Below the pieces are notes generated by a model. It searched no databases. It was not told the DNA's origin and was given only the letters and a program-made list of their open reading frames with translations. 64,000 nt of DNA, taken from contig NZ_UNOZ01000037.1 in assembly GCF_900536025.1 (NCBI RefSeq), positions 1-64,000 of the forward strand, in the 5' to 3' direction. This document shows, one piece after another, positions 8,707 to 18,866 of this stretch (its first letter is position 1; the number at the start of each line of letters is the position of its first letter). The translations under genes were made by a program, and so were the position numbers. Origin of the DNA: Pseudomonas reidholzensis (GTDB lineage Bacteria; Pseudomonadota; Gammaproteobacteria; Pseudomonadales; Pseudomonadaceae).

Positions 8707-9229
8707 AGGCCGCTGCCTGCTTCAGGTGAGGAACGAAATTGCACGGCCGATGGCGGGCGTCGAGCTGCTCGGCGAGGATCCCGTCCCACCCGGTGCGCAC
8801 CGCATTGGTCGAGCCCGGCAGGCAGCAGACCAGGGTGCCGTTGGCAAGCCCGGCCAGCGCGCGCGACTGCACGGTCGAGGTGCCGATATCGGCGACCGAG
8901 ATCTGCCGGAACAGCTCACCAAAGCCGTCCACCTGTTTGTCCAGCAGGCAGGCAACGGCCTCCGGAGTGCTGTCACGACCGGTGAAGCCGGTGCCGCCGG
9001 TGATCAGCACCACCTGCACCTGCTCGTCGGCGATCCAGGTCGCGACCTGGGCGCGGATCTTGTAGAGGTCGTCCTTGAGCAGCACGCGGTCCGCCAACTG
9101 ATGACCCGCGCCGGTGAGGCGGTCGACGAACAGCTGGCCGGAGGTGTCGGTGTCGAAGGTGCGGGTATCGCTGACCGTCAGCACGGCGATGTTCAGCGGC
9201 ACGAAAGGGGTATCTGCCTTGGCTTTCAT
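8690..9229 (-). CDS. moaB: Molybdenum cofactor biosynthesis protein MoaB
   Basis: A 179-aa protein with the MoCF-binding fold: VLTVSDTRTFDTDTSG near the N-terminus and ITGGTGFTGRDSTPEAV in the middle. The family binds molybdopterin and in some lineages adenylates it (MogA role). It is the first gene of the operon with moeA, which overlaps its 3' end. The start ATG at 9229 is preceded by a plausible ribosome site. Confidence 0.92.
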   Translation of the reverse strand: MKAKADTPFVPLNIAVLTVSDTRTFDTDTSGQLFVDRLTGAGHQLADRVLLKDDLYKIRAQVATWIADEQVQVVLITGGTGFTGRDSTPEAVACLLDKQVDGFGELFRQISVADIGTSTVQSRALAGLANGTLVCCLPGSTNAVRTGWDGILAEQLDARHRPCNFVPHLKQAAACASRG

Positions 9230-9404
9230 GGGGGTCCGTCACAGGGGAAGAGATGCCTGTGTTTATATCACAGGGTACCGCGGGCTCGAGCGCAGGCGTT
9301 GCTGTCGATCAATGCCTGGGCATTGGCGCTATGCTGCACTGTGCAAGGAACTTGGATGGACGCGCTGCGTCTTAATGTCATCAAGCACCCTCGACTGGAG
9401 AAAC

Positions 9405-9629
9405 ATGATGATTCAACGGACCCTTCCCGCCTTTCTGCTTGCCCTGGGCCTGGGCGCCCTCGCCGGCTGCGCATCGCCGGCCGTCATCACCTTGAACGAT
9501 GGCCGTGAGATCCAGACGGTGGACTCGCCACAGTACGACGAAGACGCCGGCTTCTACGAATTCGAGCAACTCGATGGCAAGCGTACGCGCATCAACAAAG
9601 ACCAGATCCGCACCGTGAAAGAGCTCTGA
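9405..9629 (+). CDS. YgdI/YgdR-family small lipoprotein
   Basis: A 74-aa protein starting at 9405, six nucleotides after CTGGAG. A signal peptide ends in a lipobox (ALAGC, Cys22). The mature domain contains LNDGREIQT and DGKRTRINKDQI, the pattern of the SH3-like YgdI/YgdR family. It is a predicted envelope lipoprotein of unknown role. It stands alone upstream of tRNA-Pro. Confidence 0.85.
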   Translation: MMIQRTLPAFLLALGLGALAGCASPAVITLNDGREIQTVDSPQYDEDAGFYEFEQLDGKRTRINKDQIRTVKEL

Positions 9630-9672
9630 TTCAGGCCGGTTTTTTGGCAAACAGTCTTTTTACAACAAGGGC

Positions 9673-9701
9673 TTGCGTCGAAAAATGGCTTGCAGTAGGA
9701 T
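9673..9701 (+). promoter_or_regulatory. Sigma-70 promoter of tRNA-Pro
   Basis: TTGCGT (9673-9678), a 17-nt spacer and TAGGAT (9696-9701) precede the mature tRNA 5' end (9711) by ten bases. The spacing is ideal for sigma-70, with one or two mismatches per hexamer. Confidence 0.5.
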
Positions 9702-9710
9702 TTCGTTCAT

Positions 9711-9787
9711 CGGAGTGTAGCGCAGCCAGGTAGCGCGTCTCGTTCGGGACGAGAAGGCCGCAGGTTCGAATCCTGTCTCTCCGACCA
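9711..9787 (+). tRNA. proK: tRNA-Pro(CGG)
   Basis: 77 nt including the encoded CCA. The acceptor stem CGGAGTG pairs with the 3' strand before ACCA, with the C1-G72 pair typical of bacterial tRNA-Pro. The anticodon loop TTCGGGA gives anticodon CGG, reading CCG. The T arm contains GGTTCGAATCC. It is followed by a rho-independent terminator. Confidence 0.97.
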
Positions 9788-9803
9788 AATCCTGTTCACA
9801 TCA

Positions 9804-9827
9804 AGCCCGCCCTGCGCGGGCTTTTTG
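9804..9827 (+). terminator. Rho-independent terminator of tRNA-Pro
   Basis: Stem AGCCCGC (9804-9810) pairs with GCGGGCT (9816-9822) around a 5-nt loop and is followed by TTTTTG. Confidence 0.85.
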
Positions 9828-9854
9828 TTGCCTGCGGGAAACCATCCCGCATCT

Positions 9855-9966
9855 GTGTCGCCCTTTTCGCGGGCAAGCCCGCTCCCACAGGGTCCGGGCA
9901 ATTCATGCTATCTGTGATCAACACGAAAACCTGTGGGAGCGGGCTTGCCCGCGAAAAGGGCGACAC
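9855..9966. repeat. REP pair in inverted orientation (REPIN)
   Basis: Two copies of the Pseudomonas REP core, 9855-9892 and 9930-9966, face each other. Both carry the GTGGGAGCGGGCTTGCCCGCG palindrome with flanking AAAAGGGCGACAC. The pair sits between the tRNA terminator and the mqo terminator, a typical extragenic position. Confidence 0.9.
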
Positions 9967-9978
9967 CGATCCGCGGGT

Positions 9979-10004
9979 AAAAAAACGCCTCCCGAAGGAG
10001 GCGC
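9979..10004 (-). terminator. Rho-independent terminator of mqo
   Basis: On the minus strand stem CGCCTCC/GGAGGCG with a 4-nt loop (9986-10003) is followed by a seven-T run, just downstream of the mqo stop. Confidence 0.85.
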
Positions 10005-10022
10005 CGTGATGCAAGCGACGGG

Positions 10023-11618
10023 TTACTGCGTAGCGGTCGCCTGGACCAGTGCCTGCTCAGCCTGCACCGGCACGTACAGCAGTTGCAGACGCTCACTGCT
10101 CCACTCGCGGGTGCTGTTGGTCAGCTCAAGGTCGTTGTTCAGCTTCTGGCCATAAGTCGGCACGATCTGCTTGAGCTTGGCCTGCCACTCGGGGCTCTTG
10201 ACGCGGTCCTTGAAGGTCTTTTCCAGCACCGTCAGCATGATCGGCGCAGCGGTCGAGGCACCCGGCGATGCGCCCAGCAGCGCGGCAATGCTGCCGTCCT
10301 GGGAGGCCACCACTTCAGTACCGAACTGCAAGACGCCACCCAGTTGCGGGTCCTTCTTGATCACCTGCACGCGCTGGCCTGCCTGGAGCAGCTTCCAGTC
10401 TTCGTTCTTGGCGTTCGGGAAGTACTCGCGCAGGTTGTCCATGCGGTCGTCGAAGCTGAGCATCAGCTGGCCCATCAGGTAGGTGCTGAGGTCGATGTTG
10501 TCGATCCCGGCATGCACCATCGGGCTGATGTTGTGGCTGGTCAGCGAGGCGAACATGTCCAGCAGCGAGCCATTTTTCAGGTACTTGGTGGAGAAGGTCG
10601 CGAACGGGCCGAACAGCAGCACTTCCTTGCCATCGATCACCCGCGTGTCGAGGTGCGGCACGGACATCGGCGGCGCACCGACCGAGGCCTTGCCGTACAG
10701 CTTGGCTTTGTGGCGGGCAACGATGTCCGGGTTGTCGGTCATCAGGAACTGGCCACCGACCGGGAAGCCGGCATAGCCTTCGGCTTCCGGGATCGCCGAT
10801 TTCTGCAGCAGCTTGAGCGCGCCACCCCCGGCACCGATGAAGACGAACTTGGCGTTGACGCTGGTTTCCTTGCCGCCGTTGGCGAGGTCGGCGACCACGA
10901 CATTCCAGCTGCCGTTTTCAGCGCGAACGATGTCCCGCACTTCGTGGCGCAGGTGCAGCTGGACATTCGGGTTGCGGCTCATCGAGGCGAACAGCTGACG
11001 GGTGATCTCGCCGAAGTTGACGTCGGTACCGATCGCCATGCGGGTGGCCGCGACCTTCTGCTCAGGCGCCCGGCCTTCCATCACCAGCGGCACCCACTGG
11101 CGGATCTGCTCGTGGTCTTCGCTGATCTCCATGCCGCGGAACAGCGAGCTGTGCTGCAGCGCAGCGACGCGCTTGTGGAGGAAGGCGATGTTCTCCTCAC
11201 CCCAGACAAAGCTCATGTGCGGCACGTTGTTGATGAACGACTTCGGGTTGCTCAGCACGCCCTGCTCGACCTGGTAGGCCCAGAACTGCTTGGAGATCTC
11301 GAACTGCTCGTTGACCCCGACCGCCTTGCTGATGTCGATCGTGCCGTCCTTGCCTTCGCTGGTGTAGTTCAGCTCACAGAAGGCCGAGTGGCCGGTACCG
11401 GCGTTGTTCCAGGCGTTGGAGCTTTCTTCGGCAACCTGGTCCATGCGCTCGTAGACGTCGACCTTCCAGTCCGGTTGCAGCTCGGTGAGGTAGGTCCCCA
11501 GGCTGGCGCTCATGATGCCGCCGCCGATCAGCAGGACGTCGACGGATTTCTGCGGCTCGCTGGGCTTGGAGCAGCCGATGACGCTCAGGCAGAGGAGCGT
11601 CAGCAGTATTTTTTTCAT
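10023..11618 (-). CDS. mqo: Malate:quinone oxidoreductase (lipoprotein form)
   Basis: A 531-aa FAD enzyme that oxidises malate to oxaloacetate and passes electrons to the quinone pool. The dinucleotide-binding motif VLLIGGGIMSASLGTYL and the downstream NAWNNAGTGHSAFCELNYT are family hallmarks. The N-terminus (MKKILLTLLCLSVIGCSK) looks like a lipoprotein signal with Cys16 at the lipobox, which is unusual because classical Mqo is a cytoplasmic peripheral protein. Export through the Sec route of a protein that needs FAD would need explanation. Pseudomonads often carry several mqo paralogues, and this is one of the signal-bearing type. Monocistronic, with a good terminator. Confidence 0.9.
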   Translation of the reverse strand: MKKILLTLLCLSVIGCSKPSEPQKSVDVLLIGGGIMSASLGTYLTELQPDWKVDVYERMDQVAEESSNAWNNAGTGHSAFCELNYTSEGKDGTIDISKAVGVNEQFEISKQFWAYQVEQGVLSNPKSFINNVPHMSFVWGEENIAFLHKRVAALQHSSLFRGMEISEDHEQIRQWVPLVMEGRAPEQKVAATRMAIGTDVNFGEITRQLFASMSRNPNVQLHLRHEVRDIVRAENGSWNVVVADLANGGKETSVNAKFVFIGAGGGALKLLQKSAIPEAEGYAGFPVGGQFLMTDNPDIVARHKAKLYGKASVGAPPMSVPHLDTRVIDGKEVLLFGPFATFSTKYLKNGSLLDMFASLTSHNISPMVHAGIDNIDLSTYLMGQLMLSFDDRMDNLREYFPNAKNEDWKLLQAGQRVQVIKKDPQLGGVLQFGTEVVASQDGSIAALLGASPGASTAAPIMLTVLEKTFKDRVKSPEWQAKLKQIVPTYGQKLNNDLELTNSTREWSSERLQLLYVPVQAEQALVQATATQ

Positions 11619-11928
11619 TGTTCAATCCAATTGAGGTGAAGTGACTGGCAGACCGCTCCCCCCGCATATGCACGCCCGGATTGTTGTTCTGGCCGGGCTG
11701 ATCCTGGTGTCAGCCATGGCCTGGGGTATCGATGAATCGGAGACGACCGCCGTGGGCCCCTTAAGCAGGGTCCGTGCCAGATTCATCAAGACCAATGGCT
11801 AATGGCTGGGGCGCTTCGTCGCACCCCAGACTGAGCAGTTTGCATGGCGACAATCCGCCACACCCAAGCGCCAAACAGCCGCGATGTGGCGGATTTCCCC
11901 ACCGCGCTTTCGACGCGGCGTGGCGCAC
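11619..11928. other. mqo upstream region with an 11-bp inverted repeat
   Basis: A 310-bp spacer between mqo (start 11618) and the end of the upstream chemoreceptor gene. It holds an inverted repeat AATCCGCCACA (11852-11862) / TGTGGCGGATT (11885-11895). The hairpin has no T-tract, so it is not a classical terminator. The mqo promoter must lie here, but I could not assign boxes. Confidence 0.5.
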
Positions 11929-13545
11929 TCAGGCGGTCAGCCGCGAGGTGACTTCACCCAGTTGCCCAGACAACCCGTGCAGGCGCTGCCCTGCTTGCTC
12001 GGTGTGCTCCACGGCCTGCTGGTTGGCGGTGGCGATGCGGGTGATCTCGATCAGGTTGCGGGAAATGTCCTCGGCCACGCTGGTCTGCTCCTCGGCCGCC
12101 GTGGCGATCTGCCGGTTCATGTCGCGAATCGCCTCGACCGCCGTGGTGATCCGTTGCAGCATCTGGCCCGCCTGCTGCACCTGCTCGCCGCCCTCCTCGC
12201 TGCGCTGCTGGCCGCTCTCGATGGCCTTGACCGCTTCCAGCGCGCCGGACTGCACCGCCTCGATGATCTGATGAATCTCGGCGATCGACGCCGCCGTGCG
12301 CTGGGCCAGGCTGCGCACTTCGTCGGCGACCACGGCAAAGCCGCGCCCGGCCTCGCCAGCGCGGGCGGCTTCGATCGCCGCATTGAGCGCCAGCAGGTTG
12401 GTCTGCTCGGCAATCCCGCGGATCACTTCGAGGACCTTGCCGATCCGCGTGCTGTCGTGCTCCAGGTCACGGATCACCGCGGCCGTGCCGGCGATCTCGC
12501 GGTTGACGTTGGCAATGGTGGCGATGGTCGCCTGCATCACCTGCTCGCCCGCCTGGGCACTGTGATCGGCGTCGTCGGCCGCGCGTGCGGCTTCGGCGGC
12601 ATGGCGCGCCACCTCCTGGGCGGTCGCCGACATCTGGTGCATCGCCGTGGCCACCTGATCGGTGCGCTGGAACTGATCCTGTGTACCCCGCGCCATGTCG
12701 CCGGCCAAGCTACGCAACTGACCACTGGCGCCCTCCAGTTCGTCGGCGTTGTCCTTGAGCCGGCCGATGGTCTCGGCGAGAAAATCGCGCAGGGTGTTGG
12801 CCGCCCGCGCCAAGCGGCCCAGTTCGTCCTCGCGGCGCGCATCGACGTGCGCGGCAAAGCGCCCTTGGCTGAGCTGCGCGACATAGTCGATGAGCTGGCG
12901 GATCGGTTCGATCAGGCTGCGGTTGACTCGCCACAGGCTGAACAAGCCCACCAGCAGCGCCGAGCCGAGCATCACCAGCAGGCCAATCCAGACCGTGCGC
13001 TGGGCGCTGTCATTGATCTCGGCGGCGCGTTCGCGGGCCGCGCCGCGCAACTGCTCGACCAGCGCACTCATCTGCTCGCTGGCCGCGCGGTCGACGCCCT
13101 TGACGGCCTGATCGCCGACCACCGGATCGCCGCCCGCGGCAAGAAACGCCTGGCGCCCCTGCGCATAGGCCTGGCCCAACTGCTGGTGGCTGTCACGCAG
13201 CTGCTGCACAGACGCCCTGAGGCCGCCCTCGCTGCTCTCGGTCAACTGCCCCAGCAACTGCTGCACCTGCTGTTCACGGCCCTGGAACTGCTGCCAGTAC
13301 TTGTCCAGCTCGGCCGGCTGACGACCGCGCAGGAGCACGTTTTTCCATTCCTGCACCTGGACCTTGAACTGCAGGTTCGCTTCGTCGATCAGTTGCGAGG
13401 CGCGCAGCGGGCCATCGACCAGCTCGGCGTAGCCATGCACGCTGGATGAGAGGAACTGGAAGCACACCAGGGCGATCAGCAACATCGCCGCCAGGCTGCC
13501 ACCGAGCAGCGAAAGAATTTGCACGCGGAGGGATTTACGCAACAT
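11929..13545 (-). CDS. Methyl-accepting chemotaxis protein
   Basis: A 538-aa transmembrane chemoreceptor from MLRKSLRVQI at 13545. TM1 spans about residues 10-32 and TM2 about 186-205. Between them is a helical periplasmic ligand domain of about 150 aa, compatible with a four-helix bundle. HAMP follows (about 206-258), then the cytoplasmic signalling domain with the conserved tip NAAIEAARAGEAGRGFAVVA. No C-terminal CheR-docking pentapeptide is present. The ligand is unknown. A hairpin/T-run lies 80-115 bp upstream. Confidence 0.93.
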   Translation of the reverse strand: MLRKSLRVQILSLLGGSLAAMLLIALVCFQFLSSSVHGYAELVDGPLRASQLIDEANLQFKVQVQEWKNVLLRGRQPAELDKYWQQFQGREQQVQQLLGQLTESSEGGLRASVQQLRDSHQQLGQAYAQGRQAFLAAGGDPVVGDQAVKGVDRAASEQMSALVEQLRGAARERAAEINDSAQRTVWIGLLVMLGSALLVGLFSLWRVNRSLIEPIRQLIDYVAQLSQGRFAAHVDARREDELGRLARAANTLRDFLAETIGRLKDNADELEGASGQLRSLAGDMARGTQDQFQRTDQVATAMHQMSATAQEVARHAAEAARAADDADHSAQAGEQVMQATIATIANVNREIAGTAAVIRDLEHDSTRIGKVLEVIRGIAEQTNLLALNAAIEAARAGEAGRGFAVVADEVRSLAQRTAASIAEIHQIIEAVQSGALEAVKAIESGQQRSEEGGEQVQQAGQMLQRITTAVEAIRDMNRQIATAAEEQTSVAEDISRNLIEITRIATANQQAVEHTEQAGQRLHGLSGQLGEVTSRLTA

Positions 13546-13626
13546 TGCGGATCTCGGGAACAAGGAGGGAAGAAAACGACGCCGACTCGCAGCGCCGCGA
13601 CAGACATCCATGTCCTCGTTCGCAGG

Positions 13627-13660
13627 GCAAAAAAAAGCTGCCATCGGGTGATAGCAGCCA
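13627..13660 (-). terminator. Rho-independent terminator-like hairpin upstream of the chemoreceptor gene
   Basis: On the minus strand GCTGC and GCAGC (13658-13654 with 13641-13637), with an inner ATC/GAT pair, form a hairpin followed by eight T (13636-13629). It probably terminates the ABC transporter transcript from 13753. It could attenuate the chemoreceptor gene if that promoter lies upstream. Confidence 0.7.
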
Positions 13661-13752
13661 AATCGAGCACACATAACAGCTGAGCCAGATACTCTCAGGC
13701 CATTGCTACAAAAATGTTACAGAGGCGTGTCAGGCACGCCGCCTGCAGCCCT

Positions 13753-15516
<1,764 letters not shown>

Positions 15517-15783
15517 GACTCAGATCATTCTGCCGAGGGAGGGCCCAGCCTACCATTCATCCGCCTAGGCGGAACCTTGCGATCGTTCGGCGGATCGCAC
15601 CCAGGGAGCGGACACGTCCTGCGGCGGGCTTGCCCCAGTGCCTATAGCTTATCGTTCTAAACGGGGTCTGGAGCTTTGCCGCCGTTTCTGATGGACTGTC
15701 ATTGCCGTGATGCCCGTGCAGCTGTCACCGGCCAGTCACGGCAAGGGGATACCCTGGGCTTGAACCTGATGAGGAGACAGGAT

Positions 15784-15957
15784 ATGAGCTTGCAGCACAC
15801 CAGCGATACGCCGAAGACCACGAACCCGGCGCACAGCCACGACTGCGGTTCGATCATCGATGCCAAGGGCCACGAGGTGCCGATCACCGATGAGATGATC
15901 AAGAAGGCTTGTGAAGACCTGGAAAAAAGCCGGGTTGAGCGGGTAAAAAAAGACTGA
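15784..15957 (+). CDS. Small conserved-looking hypothetical protein (57 aa)
   Basis: A 57-aa hydrophilic protein beginning MSLQHTSDTPK with a strong GAGGAGACAG ribosome site 5-14 nt upstream. It has HSHDCGSIID in the middle and a charged C-terminus ending KSRVERVKKD. The His/Cys cluster could bind a metal, but no known motif is complete. It is followed directly by a rho-independent terminator, which supports expression. Resembles small Pseudomonas proteins of unknown function; I cannot name a role. Confidence 0.75.
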   Translation: MSLQHTSDTPKTTNPAHSHDCGSIIDAKGHEVPITDEMIKKACEDLEKSRVERVKKD

Positions 15958-15973
15958 TCCACCGAATTGACTC

Positions 15974-15998
15974 AACCCGGCCCTTGCGCCGGGTTTTT
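15974..15998 (+). terminator. Rho-independent terminator
   Basis: AACCCGGC pairs with GCCGGGTT around a short loop and is followed by TTTTTATT, 17 bp after the stop of the 57-aa gene. Confidence 0.85.
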
Positions 15999-16026
15999 AT
16001 TGGGGGTTGGCCTGGTGGATCGAGCC

Positions 16027-17169
16027 TCAGACCACCACACCGCCCAAGGCACTGACCATCTGCGCCAGTTGCGCCGACTCGCCGCGCACCCGCACCGCCA
16101 GCCCCTCGATCTCGCGCCGCTGTGGGTAGTGCTTGCGCAGCAGGTCGAAGGTCGCCCGTTGTGCGACCGGATCCTCACTCAGGCTGCGCCGAAAATCCGC
16201 ATCGTCACGCCGCGGGTCGTACACCGCCCGGCACACCGTGGCCAGCGCCCAGGCAGGGTCGCTGCTGGCGTTCAAGTCGATCTGCGCCAACGCCGGCCCC
16301 GGCAGCAGGTCAGCCAGCTGCACCTGCGCCTCCTCACCCCGCCAGTCGCAGAACGCCTGGTAGATCTGCGCGGTACCGCGCTGCTTGCCGTCCAGGCTGT
16401 AACCGGCGATATGCGGCGTCGCCAGGGTGCACAGGTCGGCCAGTTCGAGGTCCACCTCCGGCTCGCGCTCCCAGACATCCAGCACCGCATGCACATCCTG
16501 ACGCGCCAGCAGCAGGTCACGCAGGGCCAGGTTGTCCACCACCGGCCCACGGCTGGCATTGATCAGCCAGGCGCCGGGGCGCAACCGCGCCAGTTGCTCG
16601 CTGCCGAGCAGGTGCCAGGTCGCGTGCGCGCCCTGACGCTGCAACGGGGTGTGCAGGCTGATCACGTCGCACTGTTCGAGCAGCGTCTCGAGGCTGACGA
16701 AGTCACCGCCTTCGGCGGCCTGGCGCGGCGGGTCGCAGACCAGCACCTTCCAGCCCAGGCCATGCAGCACGCGCACCAGGCGCTCACCGACCTGCCCCGC
16801 GCCGACCACGCCATAGACCCGCTCGGCGAGGTTCTCGCCGTCCAGCTCGGCCAGGGTCAGCAGGCTGCCCAGCACATAGTCGACCACCCCACGGGCATTG
16901 CAGCCCGGGGCGCTGCTCCAGTGGATGCCGGCTTCGGCGAAGTAGTCCAGGGCCAGGTGATCGGTGCCGATGGTGCAGGTGCCGACGAAGCGCACCCGGC
17001 TGCCTTCGAGCAGCTGGCGGTCGACCTGAGTCACCGAGCGCACCAGCAGGACGTCGGCATCCTTGACGCACTCAGCATCGATGCTGCGGCCAGGATAGCG
17101 GCGGATCTCGCCGAATCCGGCAAAGAAGGCATCGAGCAGCGGGATATTCTCGTCGGCAACTATCAGCAT
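16027..17169 (-). CDS. pdxB: Erythronate-4-phosphate dehydrogenase
   Basis: A 380-aa enzyme of pyridoxal phosphate synthesis that oxidises 4-phosphoerythronate. It starts MLIVADENIP, has the family motif VGTCTIGTDH, the NAD-binding GVVGAGQVGERLV (about residues 120-132), the catalytic Arg segment NASRGPVVD, and a C-terminal PdxB dimerisation domain (about 290-380). It is followed on the genome by tusA on the same strand (60-bp spacing). Confidence 0.95.
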   Translation of the reverse strand: MLIVADENIPLLDAFFAGFGEIRRYPGRSIDAECVKDADVLLVRSVTQVDRQLLEGSRVRFVGTCTIGTDHLALDYFAEAGIHWSSAPGCNARGVVDYVLGSLLTLAELDGENLAERVYGVVGAGQVGERLVRVLHGLGWKVLVCDPPRQAAEGGDFVSLETLLEQCDVISLHTPLQRQGAHATWHLLGSEQLARLRPGAWLINASRGPVVDNLALRDLLLARQDVHAVLDVWEREPEVDLELADLCTLATPHIAGYSLDGKQRGTAQIYQAFCDWRGEEAQVQLADLLPGPALAQIDLNASSDPAWALATVCRAVYDPRRDDADFRRSLSEDPVAQRATFDLLRKHYPQRREIEGLAVRVRGESAQLAQMVSALGGVVV

Positions 17170-17229
17170 GGCGCTCTCCTCTCAGGGGAGCGCAGTGTAG
17201 GCGCTACGACGGGCTCGATCCAGCGCGGC

Positions 17230-17472
17230 TCAGTCGGCCTTCTTGCGGATCCAGTACAGGTAGGTGCCCGCCTGCTCCTGTTGCTCGACCAGTTCATGGC
17301 CGAGAAACGTGCAGAACTTGGGGATGTCACGGCGGGTCGACGGGTCGGTGGCGATGACCTTGAGCAGGCCGCCGGCGGCCAGGTTGCGCACCTGTTGGTG
17401 CAGCATCATTACCGGTTCCGGGCAGTTCAGGCCAGTGGCGTCGAGGACGGCGTCAGGGGTGAATTCGGTCAT
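17230..17472 (-). CDS. tusA: Sulfurtransferase TusA
   Basis: An 80-aa protein. The SirA/TusA fold carries the active-site motif LNCPEPVM, whose Cys accepts persulfide sulfur from IscS for 2-thiouridine formation in tRNA wobble positions. The start MTEFTPDAV has GAGGAACCC just upstream. The length is standard for the family. Confidence 0.93.
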   Translation of the reverse strand: MTEFTPDAVLDATGLNCPEPVMMLHQQVRNLAAGGLLKVIATDPSTRRDIPKFCTFLGHELVEQQEQAGTYLYWIRKKAD

Positions 17473-17543
17473 GGGTTCCTCCGCGAATGGGCGCTTATTG
17501 TCGCTCAAGCGCGAACCGAGAGCCATCCTCACCGGCATGCGCC

Positions 17544-18866
17544 TCACTGCGCCGAGCGCGCCGGCACCTGCAGCCACACCCGCAAGCCATCGCTGCGGCT
17601 GTCGAAGCGCAAGCTCCCCGCGCAGCGCTGGACGATCGCCTGGACGATCGCCAGGCCCAAGCCGCAGCCACCACTCTGGCCATTGCGCCAGAAGCGCTCG
17701 GTCAGGTGCTGCAGGTCGCCTTCACTGATCCCCGGCCCATGGTCGCGGACCATGAAGCCGACCTGGCCGTCGGCCATCTGCAGCTCCAGCTCCACCGCCG
17801 CGTCGCCGCCATGGCGCAGGGCGTTGTCGAGCAGGTTGCGCAGCGCCGCCACCGCCAGGGGTGCGGGCATGCCCAGGTAGATCCGCGTGGCATCCTCGGG
17901 CAGGCGCACGAGGATGCGGCGTTTGTCGCCGCCCCCGGCATCCTCCACCGCCTGGCGCGCGACCTGCTCGGCGCTGCACTGCACGCCGTCGTCGAACGAC
18001 AGGCTGCCCTCCACCCGGGCCAGCAACAGCAACTGCTCGAGCGTGCGGTGCATGCGGTCGGTGCCCTGCTCGGCATGCGCCAGGGACTGCTCGCGCACGG
18101 CGCCGTCGGTCATCCGCGCCACCTGCAGGTGGGTCTTGATCGCGGTCAGCGGGCTGCGCAGTTCATGCGCGGCGTCGTCGGTCAGGCGGCGTTCACGCTC
18201 CAGAGTCTGGGCGATCCGCAGGAACAGCTGGTTCTGGGTCTCGAGCAAGGGCTGCAGTTCGCTCGGCATGCCGGCCACCTGCAGCGGCTCGACACTGTCG
18301 GCGCGGCGCCTGCGCAACGCGTCGCGCATCCGGTTGAGCGGCTCCAGGCCCTTGCCCAGGCCAATCCACAGCAACCCCAGGCTGCCGAGCAGGGCCATCA
18401 GCACCGGCGCCGAGGCGGCCAGCAGGATCGACTGGTTGAGCGCCTCGCGCTCCTGGTGGCGGTCGGCGGTGGTGATGCGGATATCACCATGGTTGTAGGT
18501 AAACGTGCGCCAGCGCGCATCGTCGATGGTCTGGTCGCGAAAGCCGCTGCGCTGGTCGTCCATCGCGCCATCGTGCTTGTGGTTGCTGGCGAGGATCTCG
18601 CCGCGCAACGAACTCACCTGGCAGGCCATGCCATCCGGCACACTCAGTTGATCGGCAGAAAAATGCGCATCCTCGCCCTTGGCCGCCAGCGGTTGCGGCA
18701 ACTGGTCGACCAGCCCGGCGACCATGCGCGCCGAGGCCACCAGGCGCTGATCGAGGGAGAACATCATCTGCTGGCGCAGGTCGCGCAGCATCCAGGCGGC
18801 GGCCAGCGCCCAGATGACGATGAAGGCGCTGCCGAGAATCAACGACAGCCGGACGCGCAGGCTCAT
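17544..18866 (-). CDS. dsbS: Sensor histidine kinase DsbS-like
   Basis: A 440-aa membrane kinase: TM1 about 8-28, a periplasmic domain 30-144, TM2 about 145-170, HAMP-like linker, HisKA with His234 (DAAHELRSPL) and HATPase with GCGLGLAIV. The periplasmic domain holds a single Cys at residue 82 (GMACQV). In P. aeruginosa the kinase DsbS is reported to sense copper through Cys82, and the gene order there (dsbS-dsbR divergent from dsbD-dsbE-dsbG) is the same as here. The start overlaps the stop of dsbR by 4 bp. Assignment is by synteny and the matching cysteine, recalled from literature. Confidence 0.85.
   Translation of the reverse strand: MSLRVRLSLILGSAFIVIWALAAAWMLRDLRQQMMFSLDQRLVASARMVAGLVDQLPQPLAAKGEDAHFSADQLSVPDGMACQVSSLRGEILASNHKHDGAMDDQRSGFRDQTIDDARWRTFTYNHGDIRITTADRHQEREALNQSILLAASAPVLMALLGSLGLLWIGLGKGLEPLNRMRDALRRRRADSVEPLQVAGMPSELQPLLETQNQLFLRIAQTLERERRLTDDAAHELRSPLTAIKTHLQVARMTDGAVREQSLAHAEQGTDRMHRTLEQLLLLARVEGSLSFDDGVQCSAEQVARQAVEDAGGGDKRRILVRLPEDATRIYLGMPAPLAVAALRNLLDNALRHGGDAAVELELQMADGQVGFMVRDHGPGISEGDLQHLTERFWRNGQSGGCGLGLAIVQAIVQRCAGSLRFDSRSDGLRVWLQVPARSAQ

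Noticed and set aside
11852..11895. 11-bp inverted repeat as terminator of the chemoreceptor gene
   Set aside because: No T-tract on either strand and a 22-nt loop; more likely an operator or chance.
15967..17880. 637-codon plus-strand frame across pdxB and tusA
   Set aside because: Shadow frame; pdxB and tusA on the other strand are unambiguous.
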